Shown one piece after another: positions 24,619 through 30,883 of a stretch of DNA of 30,883 bases. The DNA comes from DATKKK01 sp964354625 (GTDB lineage Archaea; Thermoproteota; Bathyarchaeia; Bathyarchaeales; Bathycorpusculaceae): assembly GCA_964354625.1 (NCBI GenBank), contig CAYHAK010000014.1, forward strand, positions 1-30,883. The letters run 5' to 3'. The translations under genes were made by a program, and so were the position numbers. The notes under the pieces were generated by a model, which did not search any database, was not told the DNA's origin, and saw nothing but the letters and a program-made list of their open reading frames with translations. How positions within the stretch are numbered: the stretch's first letter is position 1; each line of letters opens with the position of its first letter.

Positions 24619-24804
24619 TTATTTCTTCTTTTTGTGCTTGCGTTCCGCAGCCGCTAACGTCTTTTTGACGTAGCGGTAGAATTGTCCGTCGCCGTTTGGT
24701 TTGTCCTCGCATTTCTTGTTGGCTGCAGCTAACTCGTTGCCGCGTTCAATCATGTAGCTTGGCGGCGTCTTTCCTGTCCGTTCAAAACAGGTTTTCTTGG
24801 TCAT
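24619..24804 (-). CDS. Small lysine-rich protein, unknown function
   Basis: A 61-residue protein, strongly basic at the end (ERKHKKKK), with two cysteines and a helix-rich middle (QFYRYVKKTLAAAERK). ATG 24804 has a purine-rich GAGGAATAGG just before it, which supports real translation. I know no family. The charge could favour nucleic-acid binding, an inference only. The iteron-like array begins about 65 bp past its stop. Confidence 0.5.
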   Translation of the reverse strand: MTKKTCFERTGKTPPSYMIERGNELAAANKKCEDKPNGDGQFYRYVKKTLAAAERKHKKKK

Positions 24805-24848
24805 TCCTATTCCTCTGATTCAGTTGGTTTCCTGCATTGGCGTGCGTA

Positions 24849-24877
24849 CATATCGCGCGCATGGCTGTGGCGATATG
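24849..24877. terminator. Hairpin downstream of htpX, possible terminator
   Basis: CATATCGC at 24849-24856 is an exact inverted repeat of GCGATATG at 24870-24877 (13-base loop). It is seven bases past the htpX stop, and the htpX end itself holds ATATGTGCGCGTACATA, almost a palindrome. No T-run follows, so the terminator call is weak. Confidence 0.35.
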
Positions 24878-24883
24878 CTTGTT

Positions 24884-25936
24884 CTATATGTGCGCGTACA
24901 TACGGTCGCTAGTGTATTCTCCACTTTGCATTTCATTCTCTATCTCGCGTAGCATAAGCACTCGTTTGAAGGTTGGCGGGTGTGTAGAGAAGATTGAGTT
25001 CACCTTGGCCCATGTGGATTGGGCTTCTTTCTCCATGGCAAGCTCCAATTCGCGTTCGTCTAGAACTCCGTCGTGGTCGAGGTCGTACTCCTGTTTCTTG
25101 TCCATGATTTCCGCCATTTCTTCTTTGGCCATTGCTGGGTCTCCGATGTAAAAGGCTCTTGCTCCTGAGGGCGGTTTGGGCGAGAGTGATAGGCCGTAGG
25201 TGATTTTCGTCAGTGCACTTTCGAGGCTTCGGGGCGATCCTGTCACGTAGGCTGAGTAAGCATCTGCATAGTGTTCTCGCAGTCGGCTGAGCCTCATCAC
25301 GCACAAAAGCGTAACGAAATAAACCACATAGGAGAGTACGCCGATGATGACGAGCGCAGCTCTCATGCTGCCTTCGTCTTTCTTTCTTGAGCCTCCTGAA
25401 ATCCATGCGGCCTGCCATGTTCCACGCGCAATCAGATAGGCAATCAGCGGCAACGCGGAAAGCACGGTCATGACGATGTAGTCCTTATGCCTTATGTGTC
25501 CTAGTTCGTGGCCGATTACGCCTTTGACTTCGTTTTCGTTCAGGTTTCGCAGGAGGCCTTCGTGCACGGCCAGCGTGGCGCCGCTGACGGTTCTGCCGAA
25601 TACGAAGGCATTAGGCGTGGGATCTGGAACTGTGGCCAGTCTCGGCATAGGGATTCCGCTTTTGTCTGCGAGTCCTTTGACGGTGGTTTCGAGCCACGGG
25701 TTTTCGCCGGGCTTCAGGTATTGCAGGCGTGTGGACATTCTGACGATGGCTGGTCCGATGGCGTACTGGAGTAGTATGAAGAGCACGGTGAGGATTATTG
25801 AGTAGATGAGGTTGAGTTGTATGATGAGCATTATGGCTGATAGGAAGATGGCGAATATGAAGCCTACCAGGAATATGGAGGTTCCCATTGCTAATTTCAG
25901 TTGCCCTAGCCTTGCCATAGGTATCGTCTCTTTCAT
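24884..25936 (-). CDS. htpX: HtpX-type M48 membrane metalloprotease with an EF-hand-like insert
   Basis: HtpX proteases degrade misfolded membrane proteins. From ATG 25936 the product is 350 residues. Two N-terminal membrane helices (about 18-40 and 42-64), the zinc motif HELGH at 143-147 with E221 in REHYADAYSAY as third ligand, two further helices (about 155-172, 193-214), and the C-terminal STHPPTFKRVLML end are all as in the family. Unusual is DLDHDGVLDERE at 285-296, which fits the 12-residue EF-hand calcium loop exactly. ATG 25936 is chosen over 25996 because a TATA box sits 25 bp upstream and the added residues would not match the family. Confidence 0.9.
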   Translation of the reverse strand: MKETIPMARLGQLKLAMGTSIFLVGFIFAIFLSAIMLIIQLNLIYSIILTVLFILLQYAIGPAIVRMSTRLQYLKPGENPWLETTVKGLADKSGIPMPRLATVPDPTPNAFVFGRTVSGATLAVHEGLLRNLNENEVKGVIGHELGHIRHKDYIVMTVLSALPLIAYLIARGTWQAAWISGGSRKKDEGSMRAALVIIGVLSYVVYFVTLLCVMRLSRLREHYADAYSAYVTGSPRSLESALTKITYGLSLSPKPPSGARAFYIGDPAMAKEEMAEIMDKKQEYDLDHDGVLDERELELAMEKEAQSTWAKVNSIFSTHPPTFKRVLMLREIENEMQSGEYTSDRMYAHI

Positions 25937-25953
25937 ATCACGAGGACTGCATG

Positions 25954-25961
25954 AATTAAAG
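25954..25961 (-). promoter_or_regulatory. TATA box of htpX
   Basis: Minus strand CTTTAATT, centred about 22 bp before ATG 25936, implying a leaderless message. Confidence 0.5.
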
Positions 25962-26041
25962 TTTTCCAAAGGTTTTTGGCGCGCGTGGGGCTGCATTATC
26001 TCATATATCTCGAACTAAACGTTGGCCGCGGCTGAAGGCCG

Positions 26042-26839
26042 TCAGCGACCTATTTGCTTTGCTATTTTTTCTTTGCTGATCGTTGACATTGTTCCTTGGA
26101 ACCATATGCCGGCCTCACGGTATTTTTGCTGCAGGTCCTTTTCGTTTCTGGCGAAGTAGAGGTGCCTGAGCCTTTCAACCACCTTCGGCGGGAGTTCATA
26201 GCTCACGTAGCTCGTTTTGAAGTCGTAGTGGATGGGGTTGTGTTTGATGCGTAGGGCTTCGACGAGCAGGCCGAGTGTGAGGTTGTGGTAGAGATCTAGG
26301 GCTTCGATGCTGTTGCCTCGTTTGATTTCTTTCTGAACGAAGCAGTTGAACACTGCAAACCTTGCCTGCAACCTCTCCAGACGCGTTGCAACTTTTTTAC
26401 TGAATTCGGCCTTGTCGAGCGAGGGTGTCTTGATTTTTCCTTTTTTGTTGAAGTAGAACACTGCTGGGCCGTGGATTTGTGGTTCCAGGAATTTCTCTGG
26501 TGCGCTGAGGTTCAGTATGCAGAAGTCGATGAGCAGGTATTCGCTTGTGTTTTCGAGCCTGTAGAAGGCCTGCGAGACACCTGGCCAACCGGGCTGCGGC
26601 ACTTCGTACTTCTGCTTGATTGGCGACAGCGACGTTAACGCCTTCTCAACTACGGCGAGTGCCTCGTTGACTTTTCCGTCGTCCACCACCACGTAGGCGT
26701 CGATGTCTGACCATTCATCGAGGCGACCATGCGATATTGCACCTCCTTCATAGAAGGCATGGACATAGTCGAGCGGTTCTAATGCGTTCACCAGCACTTT
26801 GAGTATGATCTTGCGGGCTAGCGGTTTCTTTTTTGTCAT
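26042..26839 (-). CDS. Nucleotidyltransferase-domain protein
   Basis: A 265-residue protein of the pol-beta nucleotidyltransferase superfamily. GGAISHGRLDEWSDID (residues 32-47) gives the GG and the two catalytic Asp (D45, D47); the third Asp is in EYLLIDFCI. The C-terminal half is helical (KRGNSIEALDLYHNLTLGLLVEALRIK), like the HEPN-type helical domain that often accompanies such transferases. ATG 26839 is preferred because GGAGG at 26842-26846 precedes it; a longer reading would start at 26947. The substrate is unknown: tRNA, antibiotic or protein targets are all seen in the superfamily. A 49-codon ORF precedes it (26862-27011). Confidence 0.8.
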   Translation of the reverse strand: MTKKKPLARKIILKVLVNALEPLDYVHAFYEGGAISHGRLDEWSDIDAYVVVDDGKVNEALAVVEKALTSLSPIKQKYEVPQPGWPGVSQAFYRLENTSEYLLIDFCILNLSAPEKFLEPQIHGPAVFYFNKKGKIKTPSLDKAEFSKKVATRLERLQARFAVFNCFVQKEIKRGNSIEALDLYHNLTLGLLVEALRIKHNPIHYDFKTSYVSYELPPKVVERLRHLYFARNEKDLQQKYREAGIWFQGTMSTISKEKIAKQIGR

Positions 26840-26861
26840 TTGGAGGCCTCCAAAGTTGAGG

Positions 26862-27011
26862 TTAGCTTGCTTTGGACGTAGATAAGACTGTCTGAGGAAG
26901 CTGGTCCAAGGAGGCTTCCGCTGGCTTGTGTGCCTTGATGCTTTCATTCAGAATCCCGTGGGCTAGAAGTGCTTGTTTAGCTTTTTGTTGTTTGCCTATT
27001 TGGTTGCGCAT
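26862..27011 (-). CDS. Possible 49-residue small protein upstream of the nucleotidyltransferase
   Basis: An ORF starting ATG 27011 (MRNQIGKQQKAKQALL...) with a helical, Lys/Gln-rich N-terminal half and ending LSTSKAS, followed 22 bases later by the nucleotidyltransferase ATG. It shares the TATA box at 27094-27104. There is no strong Shine-Dalgarno (CCCTAGAA). It overlaps another frame that continues the transferase ORF upstream, so translation is uncertain. Confidence 0.35.
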   Translation of the reverse strand: MRNQIGKQQKAKQALLAHGILNESIKAHKPAEASLDQLPQTVLSTSKAS

Positions 27012-27093
27012 TTCTAGGGAGTCTTTGCCGTATGGCGCGCGAATCTTGTATGAGCAGCAGGTGCATCAGAGCGCGCGCGCCTAATAGTTTGAT

Positions 27094-27104
27094 GTTTTAT
27101 AAAC
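27094..27104 (-). promoter_or_regulatory. TATA box upstream of the small ORF and nucleotidyltransferase
   Basis: GTTTTATAAAC (plus-strand reading), a clear symmetrical TATA element in the gap after hutU. Confidence 0.5.
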
Positions 27105-27114
27105 AAGTACGTGA

Positions 27115-28785
27115 TCAGGAGACGGAAATGTCGCTTTGCATTGGTGTTTTGATGTGTTTTTGTTTGGCTATTTGTTGTGCTTCTGCGTAGCCTGCGTCTG
27201 CGTGTCGTACTACGGCTGTGCCCGGGTCGGTGGTTAGTACGGTGGTTATGCGCTTTTCTGCCTCTTCAGTTCCGTCTGCTACGAGGCACATGCCAGCGTG
27301 TATGCTGTAGCCTATGCCTACTCCGCCTCCGTGATGCACGCTCACCCACGTAGCCCCGCCCACTGCGTTAACTAACGCATTGAGTATTGGCCAGTCGGCG
27401 ATTGCGTCGCTTCCGTCTTTCATGCCTTCGGTTTCGCGGTTCGGCGAAGCCACGCTTCCCCCGTCCAAGTGGTCGCGCCCAATCCACACGGGCCCACTAA
27501 GCTTGCCTGAGGCTACCATGTCGTTGATTATTTTGCCGAAGCGTGCGCGTTCTCCGTAGCCGAGCCAGCACACCCTTGCGGGCAGGCCTTGGAGCTTGAC
27601 GTGTTGCTTCGCCTTGCGAATCCACCGACACAGGCCCTCGTCATACGCAAACTCCTTCAACAGCACATCATCCAGCTTGTAGATGTCTTCCTTGTTGCCC
27701 ACGAGGCTAGTCCAGCGGAACGGACCTTTGCCCTCACAGAACAATTGTCTCAAGTACGCCTGCACAAACCCCGGATACGCAAACGCATCCTTGAAACCCG
27801 CATCAAGCGCCTGCTGACGCAGATTATTGCCATAATCAAACGCCACAGCACCCTTGCGCATCATAGCCACAATAGCCTCGACGTGTCTGCGCATGCTCTC
27901 CATACTGCGGTGTATGTAGTCTTTCGGATCACGTTTCCGAAGCTCATCAGCCTCCTCCTTGCTGAGACCTGCGGGATAGTAGCCGTTCAAAGCATCATGC
28001 GCGCTCGTCTGATCTGTAACCACATCGGGGATGATGCCTCGTTTGAGCAATTCGGGAAGTTCGTCTGCCGCGTTGCCCAGCAGACCTATGCTTTTGGCTT
28101 CGCCCTTCTGCTTCGCATCCAGCGCAATCCGAACCGCCTCATCCAGCCTGTCCGTCGAATAATCCAAATACCCATGCTTCAACCGACGCTCAACCGCCCA
28201 CGGATTCACATCAAACACCAAGGCGACACCCTCATTCATCGTCACCGCCAACGGCTGTGCACCACCCATCTCCCCCAAACCCGCCGTAACCACGAGCCTA
28301 CCTTTGAGCGAGCCTCCGAAATGCTGCTTCGCCACAGCCGCCAACGTCTCGTAAGTACCCTGCAAAATCCCCTGCGTCCCAATATACGCCCACGAACCAG
28401 CCGTCATCTGTCCATACATCGTGAGACCCTTCTGCTCAAGCTCCAAGAAACTCTCCCACGTAGCCCACTTGGGCACAAGCATCGCATTCACGATAAGCGC
28501 ACGTGGCGCCCACTCGTGCGTCTTGAACACTGCCACGGGTTTGCCGCTTTGAATCAGCATTGTCTCGTCAGGTTCAAGCGCCACGAGCGTGTCTACGATT
28601 TTGTCGAAGCATTCCCAGTTGCGTGCGGCCTTGCCTGTGCCGCCGTAGACAATTAGGTGTTCTGGGTCTTTCGCCACTTCTGGGTCAAGGACGTGGCACA
28701 GCATCCGCAAGATGCCTTCGATCTGCCAGTTCTTACAATGCATTTCAGAACCCGTAATAGCACGCACGGGACGCTTAATCTTCAA
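27115..28785 (-). CDS. hutU: Urocanate hydratase
   Basis: Adds water to urocanate in histidine breakdown, with tightly bound NAD. The 556-residue length is normal. Typical segments are LIVYGGTGKAARNW, GLTMYGQMTAGSWAYIGTQGI, NEGVALVFDVN, the CWLGYGERARFG block with the catalytic-site cysteine, and the final GGVGIGYSIHAGM with PGTAVVRHADAGY. TTG 28785 is preceded by GGTGAGG. No hutH, hutI or hutG gene lies nearby in this window. Cytoplasmic. Confidence 0.95.
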   Translation of the reverse strand: MKIKRPVRAITGSEMHCKNWQIEGILRMLCHVLDPEVAKDPEHLIVYGGTGKAARNWECFDKIVDTLVALEPDETMLIQSGKPVAVFKTHEWAPRALIVNAMLVPKWATWESFLELEQKGLTMYGQMTAGSWAYIGTQGILQGTYETLAAVAKQHFGGSLKGRLVVTAGLGEMGGAQPLAVTMNEGVALVFDVNPWAVERRLKHGYLDYSTDRLDEAVRIALDAKQKGEAKSIGLLGNAADELPELLKRGIIPDVVTDQTSAHDALNGYYPAGLSKEEADELRKRDPKDYIHRSMESMRRHVEAIVAMMRKGAVAFDYGNNLRQQALDAGFKDAFAYPGFVQAYLRQLFCEGKGPFRWTSLVGNKEDIYKLDDVLLKEFAYDEGLCRWIRKAKQHVKLQGLPARVCWLGYGERARFGKIINDMVASGKLSGPVWIGRDHLDGGSVASPNRETEGMKDGSDAIADWPILNALVNAVGGATWVSVHHGGGVGIGYSIHAGMCLVADGTEEAEKRITTVLTTDPGTAVVRHADAGYAEAQQIAKQKHIKTPMQSDISVS

Positions 28786-28845
28786 CCTGGCCTCACCGAA
28801 ACCTCAGAAGCATAAGCATGCCTAAATCCTTTACCATCCGACACG

Positions 28846-28853
28846 TTTTTAAA
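28846..28853 (+). promoter_or_regulatory. TATA box of the 28-residue peptide gene
   Basis: TTTTTAAA, about 42 bp before the ATG at 28895; on the other strand GGTTTAAAAACG could serve hutU. Confidence 0.45.
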
Positions 28854-28894
28854 CCACTAGACCGTGCAAAATGGCATTGAAAGGAGAGTAAGGC

Positions 28895-28981
28895 ATGAAA
28901 GGCGTGATAGTGTTTCTCGTAGTCTTCTTCGCAACGCTCGCGGCTTCGCTGACTTATCCAGATAAGACATACCCCCCATAA
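28895..28981 (+). CDS. Small hydrophobic peptide, single membrane segment
   Basis: ATG-initiated, 28 residues: MKGVIVFLVVFFATLAA opens a 16-20-residue hydrophobic helix, followed by a short polar tail SLTYPDKTYPP. The Shine-Dalgarno AAGGAGAG (28881-28888) lies seven bases before ATG and the TATA box at 28846 is well placed. Function unknown. Too short for most gene finders. Confidence 0.55.
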   Translation: MKGVIVFLVVFFATLAASLTYPDKTYPP

Positions 28982-29048
28982 GCGCCCATGAAAACGTAAA
29001 ACAAAGTGTAAAAGATGTGTCAATTTCTCACATATCTAGGCTTTGATG

Positions 29049-29165
29049 GAAACCAAGATGGAAACCAGACCCCTTTTTTACGTTTTTTGAAACCAGAGGA
29101 TTCTTACCTAATAGGGCAAGAGCCGAGAATTTCAGGGCATATCTTGCGAAAGCGTCTTGAAACCA
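29049..29165. repeat. Four GAAACCA direct repeats
   Basis: Copies at 29049-29055, 29061-29067, 29089-29095 and 29159-29165. The first two are in ATGGAAACC repeats; the last two are preceded by TTGAAACCA. Unit spacing is uneven, so this is not a CRISPR array. Confidence 0.5.
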
Positions 29166-29166
29166 A

Positions 29167-29219
29167 GCCCTCAAGAGGGCAAACCTAGTATGTTGAGACC
29201 CCCCAAAAGGGGCTTGAGG
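29167..29219. repeat. Nested short hairpins upstream of the ORF at 29229
   Basis: GCCCTC/GAGGGC at 29167-29180 is a near-perfect palindrome; CCCC-AAAA-GGGG at 29201-29212 is a second hairpin; CCTCAAG (29169-29175) can also pair with CTTGAGG (29213-29219). The arms could form alternative structures in the leader. Confidence 0.5.
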
Positions 29220-29228
29220 TTTGATCTT

Positions 29229-29642
29229 ATGCCACAATTGAGCTTTAGATTGACCGAGATCGAAGACGCAAAATTGAGAGAATTATGGTGTTTGTACCAC
29301 GTTGATGGAGACAACGACACGGACAAAATGAGACTTTTCATAGAGAAATTGCATAAGACATTGACTTTTGACAAAGTGTCTATTGAGGGGTTAGAAACGC
29401 CTCAAGAGTTGCAAGACATTCTCATCGGTCTCAAGTGCCCTATTCGCATTGAACACGGCAAAGCATACTTTTGTGTCAACCGCCCCCCCAAAATGACAAA
29501 ACTAGAGACACTCAAGATATGTCAAGTATGCAAGGCATCACAACTGAACCTACCAATTGGGACAAAAACAGAAACCCCAATACAAATTGAGACAACACCG
29601 AAGACCGAGCTTGACAAGTTAAGGGTCCCCTGTCCCCCCTGA
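29229..29642 (+). CDS. Unknown protein with CxxC, possibly the 5' part of a broken gene
   Basis: ATG 29229 gives 137 residues. It starts MPQLSFRLTEIEDAKLRELW, has a helical region (MRLFIEKLHKTL), and a CQVCKAS CxxC near residue 97, then a Thr/Pro/Glu stretch. The stop lies just after a run of six C (29634-29639). Shifting one base there continues PPEIERLVTLAR into the DNA-binding-like ORF at 29666. No known family. Base use is more A-rich than its neighbours, consistent with a mobile-element origin, which is only an inference. Confidence 0.5.
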   Translation: MPQLSFRLTEIEDAKLRELWCLYHVDGDNDTDKMRLFIEKLHKTLTFDKVSIEGLETPQELQDILIGLKCPIRIEHGKAYFCVNRPPKMTKLETLKICQVCKASQLNLPIGTKTETPIQIETTPKTELDKLRVPCPP

Positions 29643-29665
29643 GATTGAAAGACTTGTGACCTTAG

Positions 29666-29959
29666 CGCGCGCTAACAATCTACGACATATGGCGAAAGCT
29701 GAGAACCCAGAGAGACTTCATATACATACGCTATAACACAGTAAACCGAAGAGTCAGAGCACTAGAAGAGCGTGGCTACGTCGAAAGAAGCGGAGAAAGA
29801 AAAACAAAAACAGGCTTTGCAGCCAAACTCTACCAGCTCACAGCCAGAGCTTACCTAGCCATGTTGCTGAATAGGACCAACCTAGACGATTTTATAGAGA
29901 AAGCGTCTGAAGCCAAGATATTCAACGCGCTAGCCGCATTTATTTACTCTGAGTTTTGA
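29666..29959 (+). pseudogene. Winged-helix-like reading frame without a start codon
   Basis: An open frame of 97 codons following a TAG at 29663, ending TGA 29957-29959. It encodes LTIYDIWRKLRTQRDF, YNTVNRRVRALEERGYVER and GFAAKLYQLTARAYLAMLL, which read as a winged-helix recognition helix and wing, then a helix. No ATG, GTG or TTG lies upstream of these, only CTG 29699. The GCGCGCG run at 29665-29671 is one place where a shift would join it to the frame running from 29640. It is either a frame-broken gene or a programmed-frameshift product. Confidence 0.5.
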
Positions 29960-30117
29960 AGACGCGCTATTATGTGAGCGCGCTCTACAAAGACACTAGA
30001 AGCACTAACAAGAAGAACAATGACTTCTGGGAAGGGTCTTGAAGAAAAATCTTAAGTTGGCATTCGCTCTTATGTTTCAGTATATCTAGTAATCCCATTG
30101 AAGGGAATTGAGTTGGT

Positions 30118-30883
30118 ATGCCTGTTGAAATAGGCTTGGAGATGTATGCTGAGAAGCCTGTTGTTTTGCCGTTTTTTACGGGGCATGTTGCTAGAGGTTT
30201 GTTGTTGCATTTCATCCGGCAGGTTGATCCAGCTGCTTCTGGGTTGCTGCACGAGTTGAACGTGTCCAAGCCGTACAGCGTGACGCCTTTGCGGTTTAGG
30301 AGTAAAAGCCGCGCCGAGGACGGTTACGTTTTGGACCCGTTGTTTCCTTGCAGAGTCGGCTTCAGATTTTTGAAGGACGAATACTCGGAGTGTCTGCTCA
30401 GTTTCTTCCAGAAGCAGAATACCGCGCTGATTTTCGATACGACTTTCACTATTGCGTCTATGAATGTGAATTGTAAGAGCTACACGGATTTGGAGAAGGA
30501 AGCGCAGGCGGTCGACGGGTTTACGCTGGATTTTAGAACGCCGACGTACTTGGCTAGTTTGAACAGCAGTTATCATTGGATGTTTCCTGACGCGGTGAAA
30601 GTGTTCTGCAGCCTTATGCGGTGCTGGAACTTGTTCAGTGACGGGCGTCGCTTCAGCAAGGAAGAGTACGTGGCGTACAAAGAGTGGCTAGCGAAGAATG
30701 TAGGCGTGAGTAGGTATGAGTTGCAGACGCGGCTGACGGTTATGCGGAACAAGAAAGCCACCGGCTTCACAGGCTGGGTCACATACGAACTGAAAGACAA
30801 AGAAAACCAATGGAACAAAACCACCCACATGCTCGCACGATACGCGGAATACGCCAACATAGGCGGAAACAAAACAGCAGCAT
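30118..30883 (+). CDS. cas6: Cas6 CRISPR pre-crRNA endoribonuclease, 5' part
   Basis: About 255 residues to the window end without a stop. Cas6 marks: PFFTGHVARGLLLHFIRQVD, KPYSVTPLRF, a LDFRTPTYL segment (the FxxPT-like strand), and the C-terminal GFTGWVTYELKD with ARYAEYANIGGNKTA, the glycine-rich loop expected before TAGFG. Cas6 cuts repeat RNA in type I and III CRISPR systems. ATG 30118 is the first start after the stop at 30109. This points to more cas genes or an array downstream of the window. It lies next to a repeat-rich, accessory-looking region. Confidence 0.85.
   Translation, partial: MPVEIGLEMYAEKPVVLPFFTGHVARGLLLHFIRQVDPAASGLLHELNVSKPYSVTPLRFRSKSRAEDGYVLDPLFPCRVGFRFLKDEYSECLLSFFQKQNTALIFDTTFTIASMNVNCKSYTDLEKEAQAVDGFTLDFRTPTYLASLNSSYHWMFPDAVKVFCSLMRCWNLFSDGRRFSKEEYVAYKEWLAKNVGVSRYELQTRLTVMRNKKATGFTGWVTYELKDKENQWNKTTHMLARYAEYANIGGNKTAA

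Noticed and set aside
27589..28656. 355-codon open frame opposite to hutU
   Set aside because: It is fully antisense to a strongly conserved urocanate hydratase and its product lacks any recognisable fold; the openness follows from codon bias of hutU.
29049..29165. CRISPR array, suggested by GAAAC repeats near cas6
   Set aside because: The repeated unit is only seven bases with spacings of 12, 28 and 70 bp; real repeats are about 24-37 bp with even spacers.

Overview
The window looks like a piece of an archaeal chromosome, most likely from the Bathyarchaeia or a related Thermoproteota lineage. The domain assignment rests on archaeal-type genes (endonuclease Q, CTP-dependent riboflavin kinase, ADP-forming acyl-CoA synthetase alpha subunit, a CofE-like F420 ligase homologue, a GH57 glycosidase, archaeal-type Ino1), on TATA-box promoters 23-40 bp upstream of several genes, and on very frequent TTG starts (about 12 of 30 genes). 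The lineage below domain level is inference. No rRNA or tRNA gene was recognised.

Layout. 1-1691 (minus): a 16-cysteine ferredoxin gene and the 5' part of a tungsten aldehyde:ferredoxin oxidoreductase, cut by the window edge. 1784-8440 (plus): a VTT/DedA-like membrane protein, a 400-bp non-coding stretch with three similar small hairpins, endonuclease Q, an unknown helical protein, a TldD/TldE protease pair and a NapH-like membrane polyferredoxin. 8452-14431: a polysaccharide island with two complete GT4 glycosyltransferases, a half-length glycosyltransferase, a small winged-helix protein, a GH57 glycosidase and a protein with a nuclease-like fold and a Lys/Glu/Pro tail. 14428-16755 (minus): bacterial-type GAPDH and phosphoglycerate kinase. 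Together these suggest storage or exported glucan turnover placed beside lower glycolysis.

16850-21246: a glycine cleavage H protein paired with a single-cysteine CoA-disulfide-reductase-like flavoprotein, a DUF4177 protein, myo-inositol-phosphate synthase (for inositol lipids or solutes), an unknown protein and riboflavin kinase. 21251-24339 (minus): acyl-CoA synthetase alpha subunit, a CofE-like protein and flavin-dependent thymidylate synthase ThyX. Just upstream of the thyX promoter lies the most striking non-coding signal here, a 143-bp array of about ten TGTnACAC-like elements spaced near one helical turn. After it come a small lysine-rich protein, HtpX with an inserted EF-hand loop, a nucleotidyltransferase preceded by a 49-codon small ORF, and urocanate hydratase.

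28786-30883: an accessory-looking tail. It holds a 28-residue membrane peptide gene, short repeats and hairpins, a probably frame-broken DNA-binding gene, and at the edge the start of a Cas6 CRISPR-RNA endonuclease. A CRISPR-Cas locus therefore probably continues beyond the window; no CRISPR array is seen inside it.
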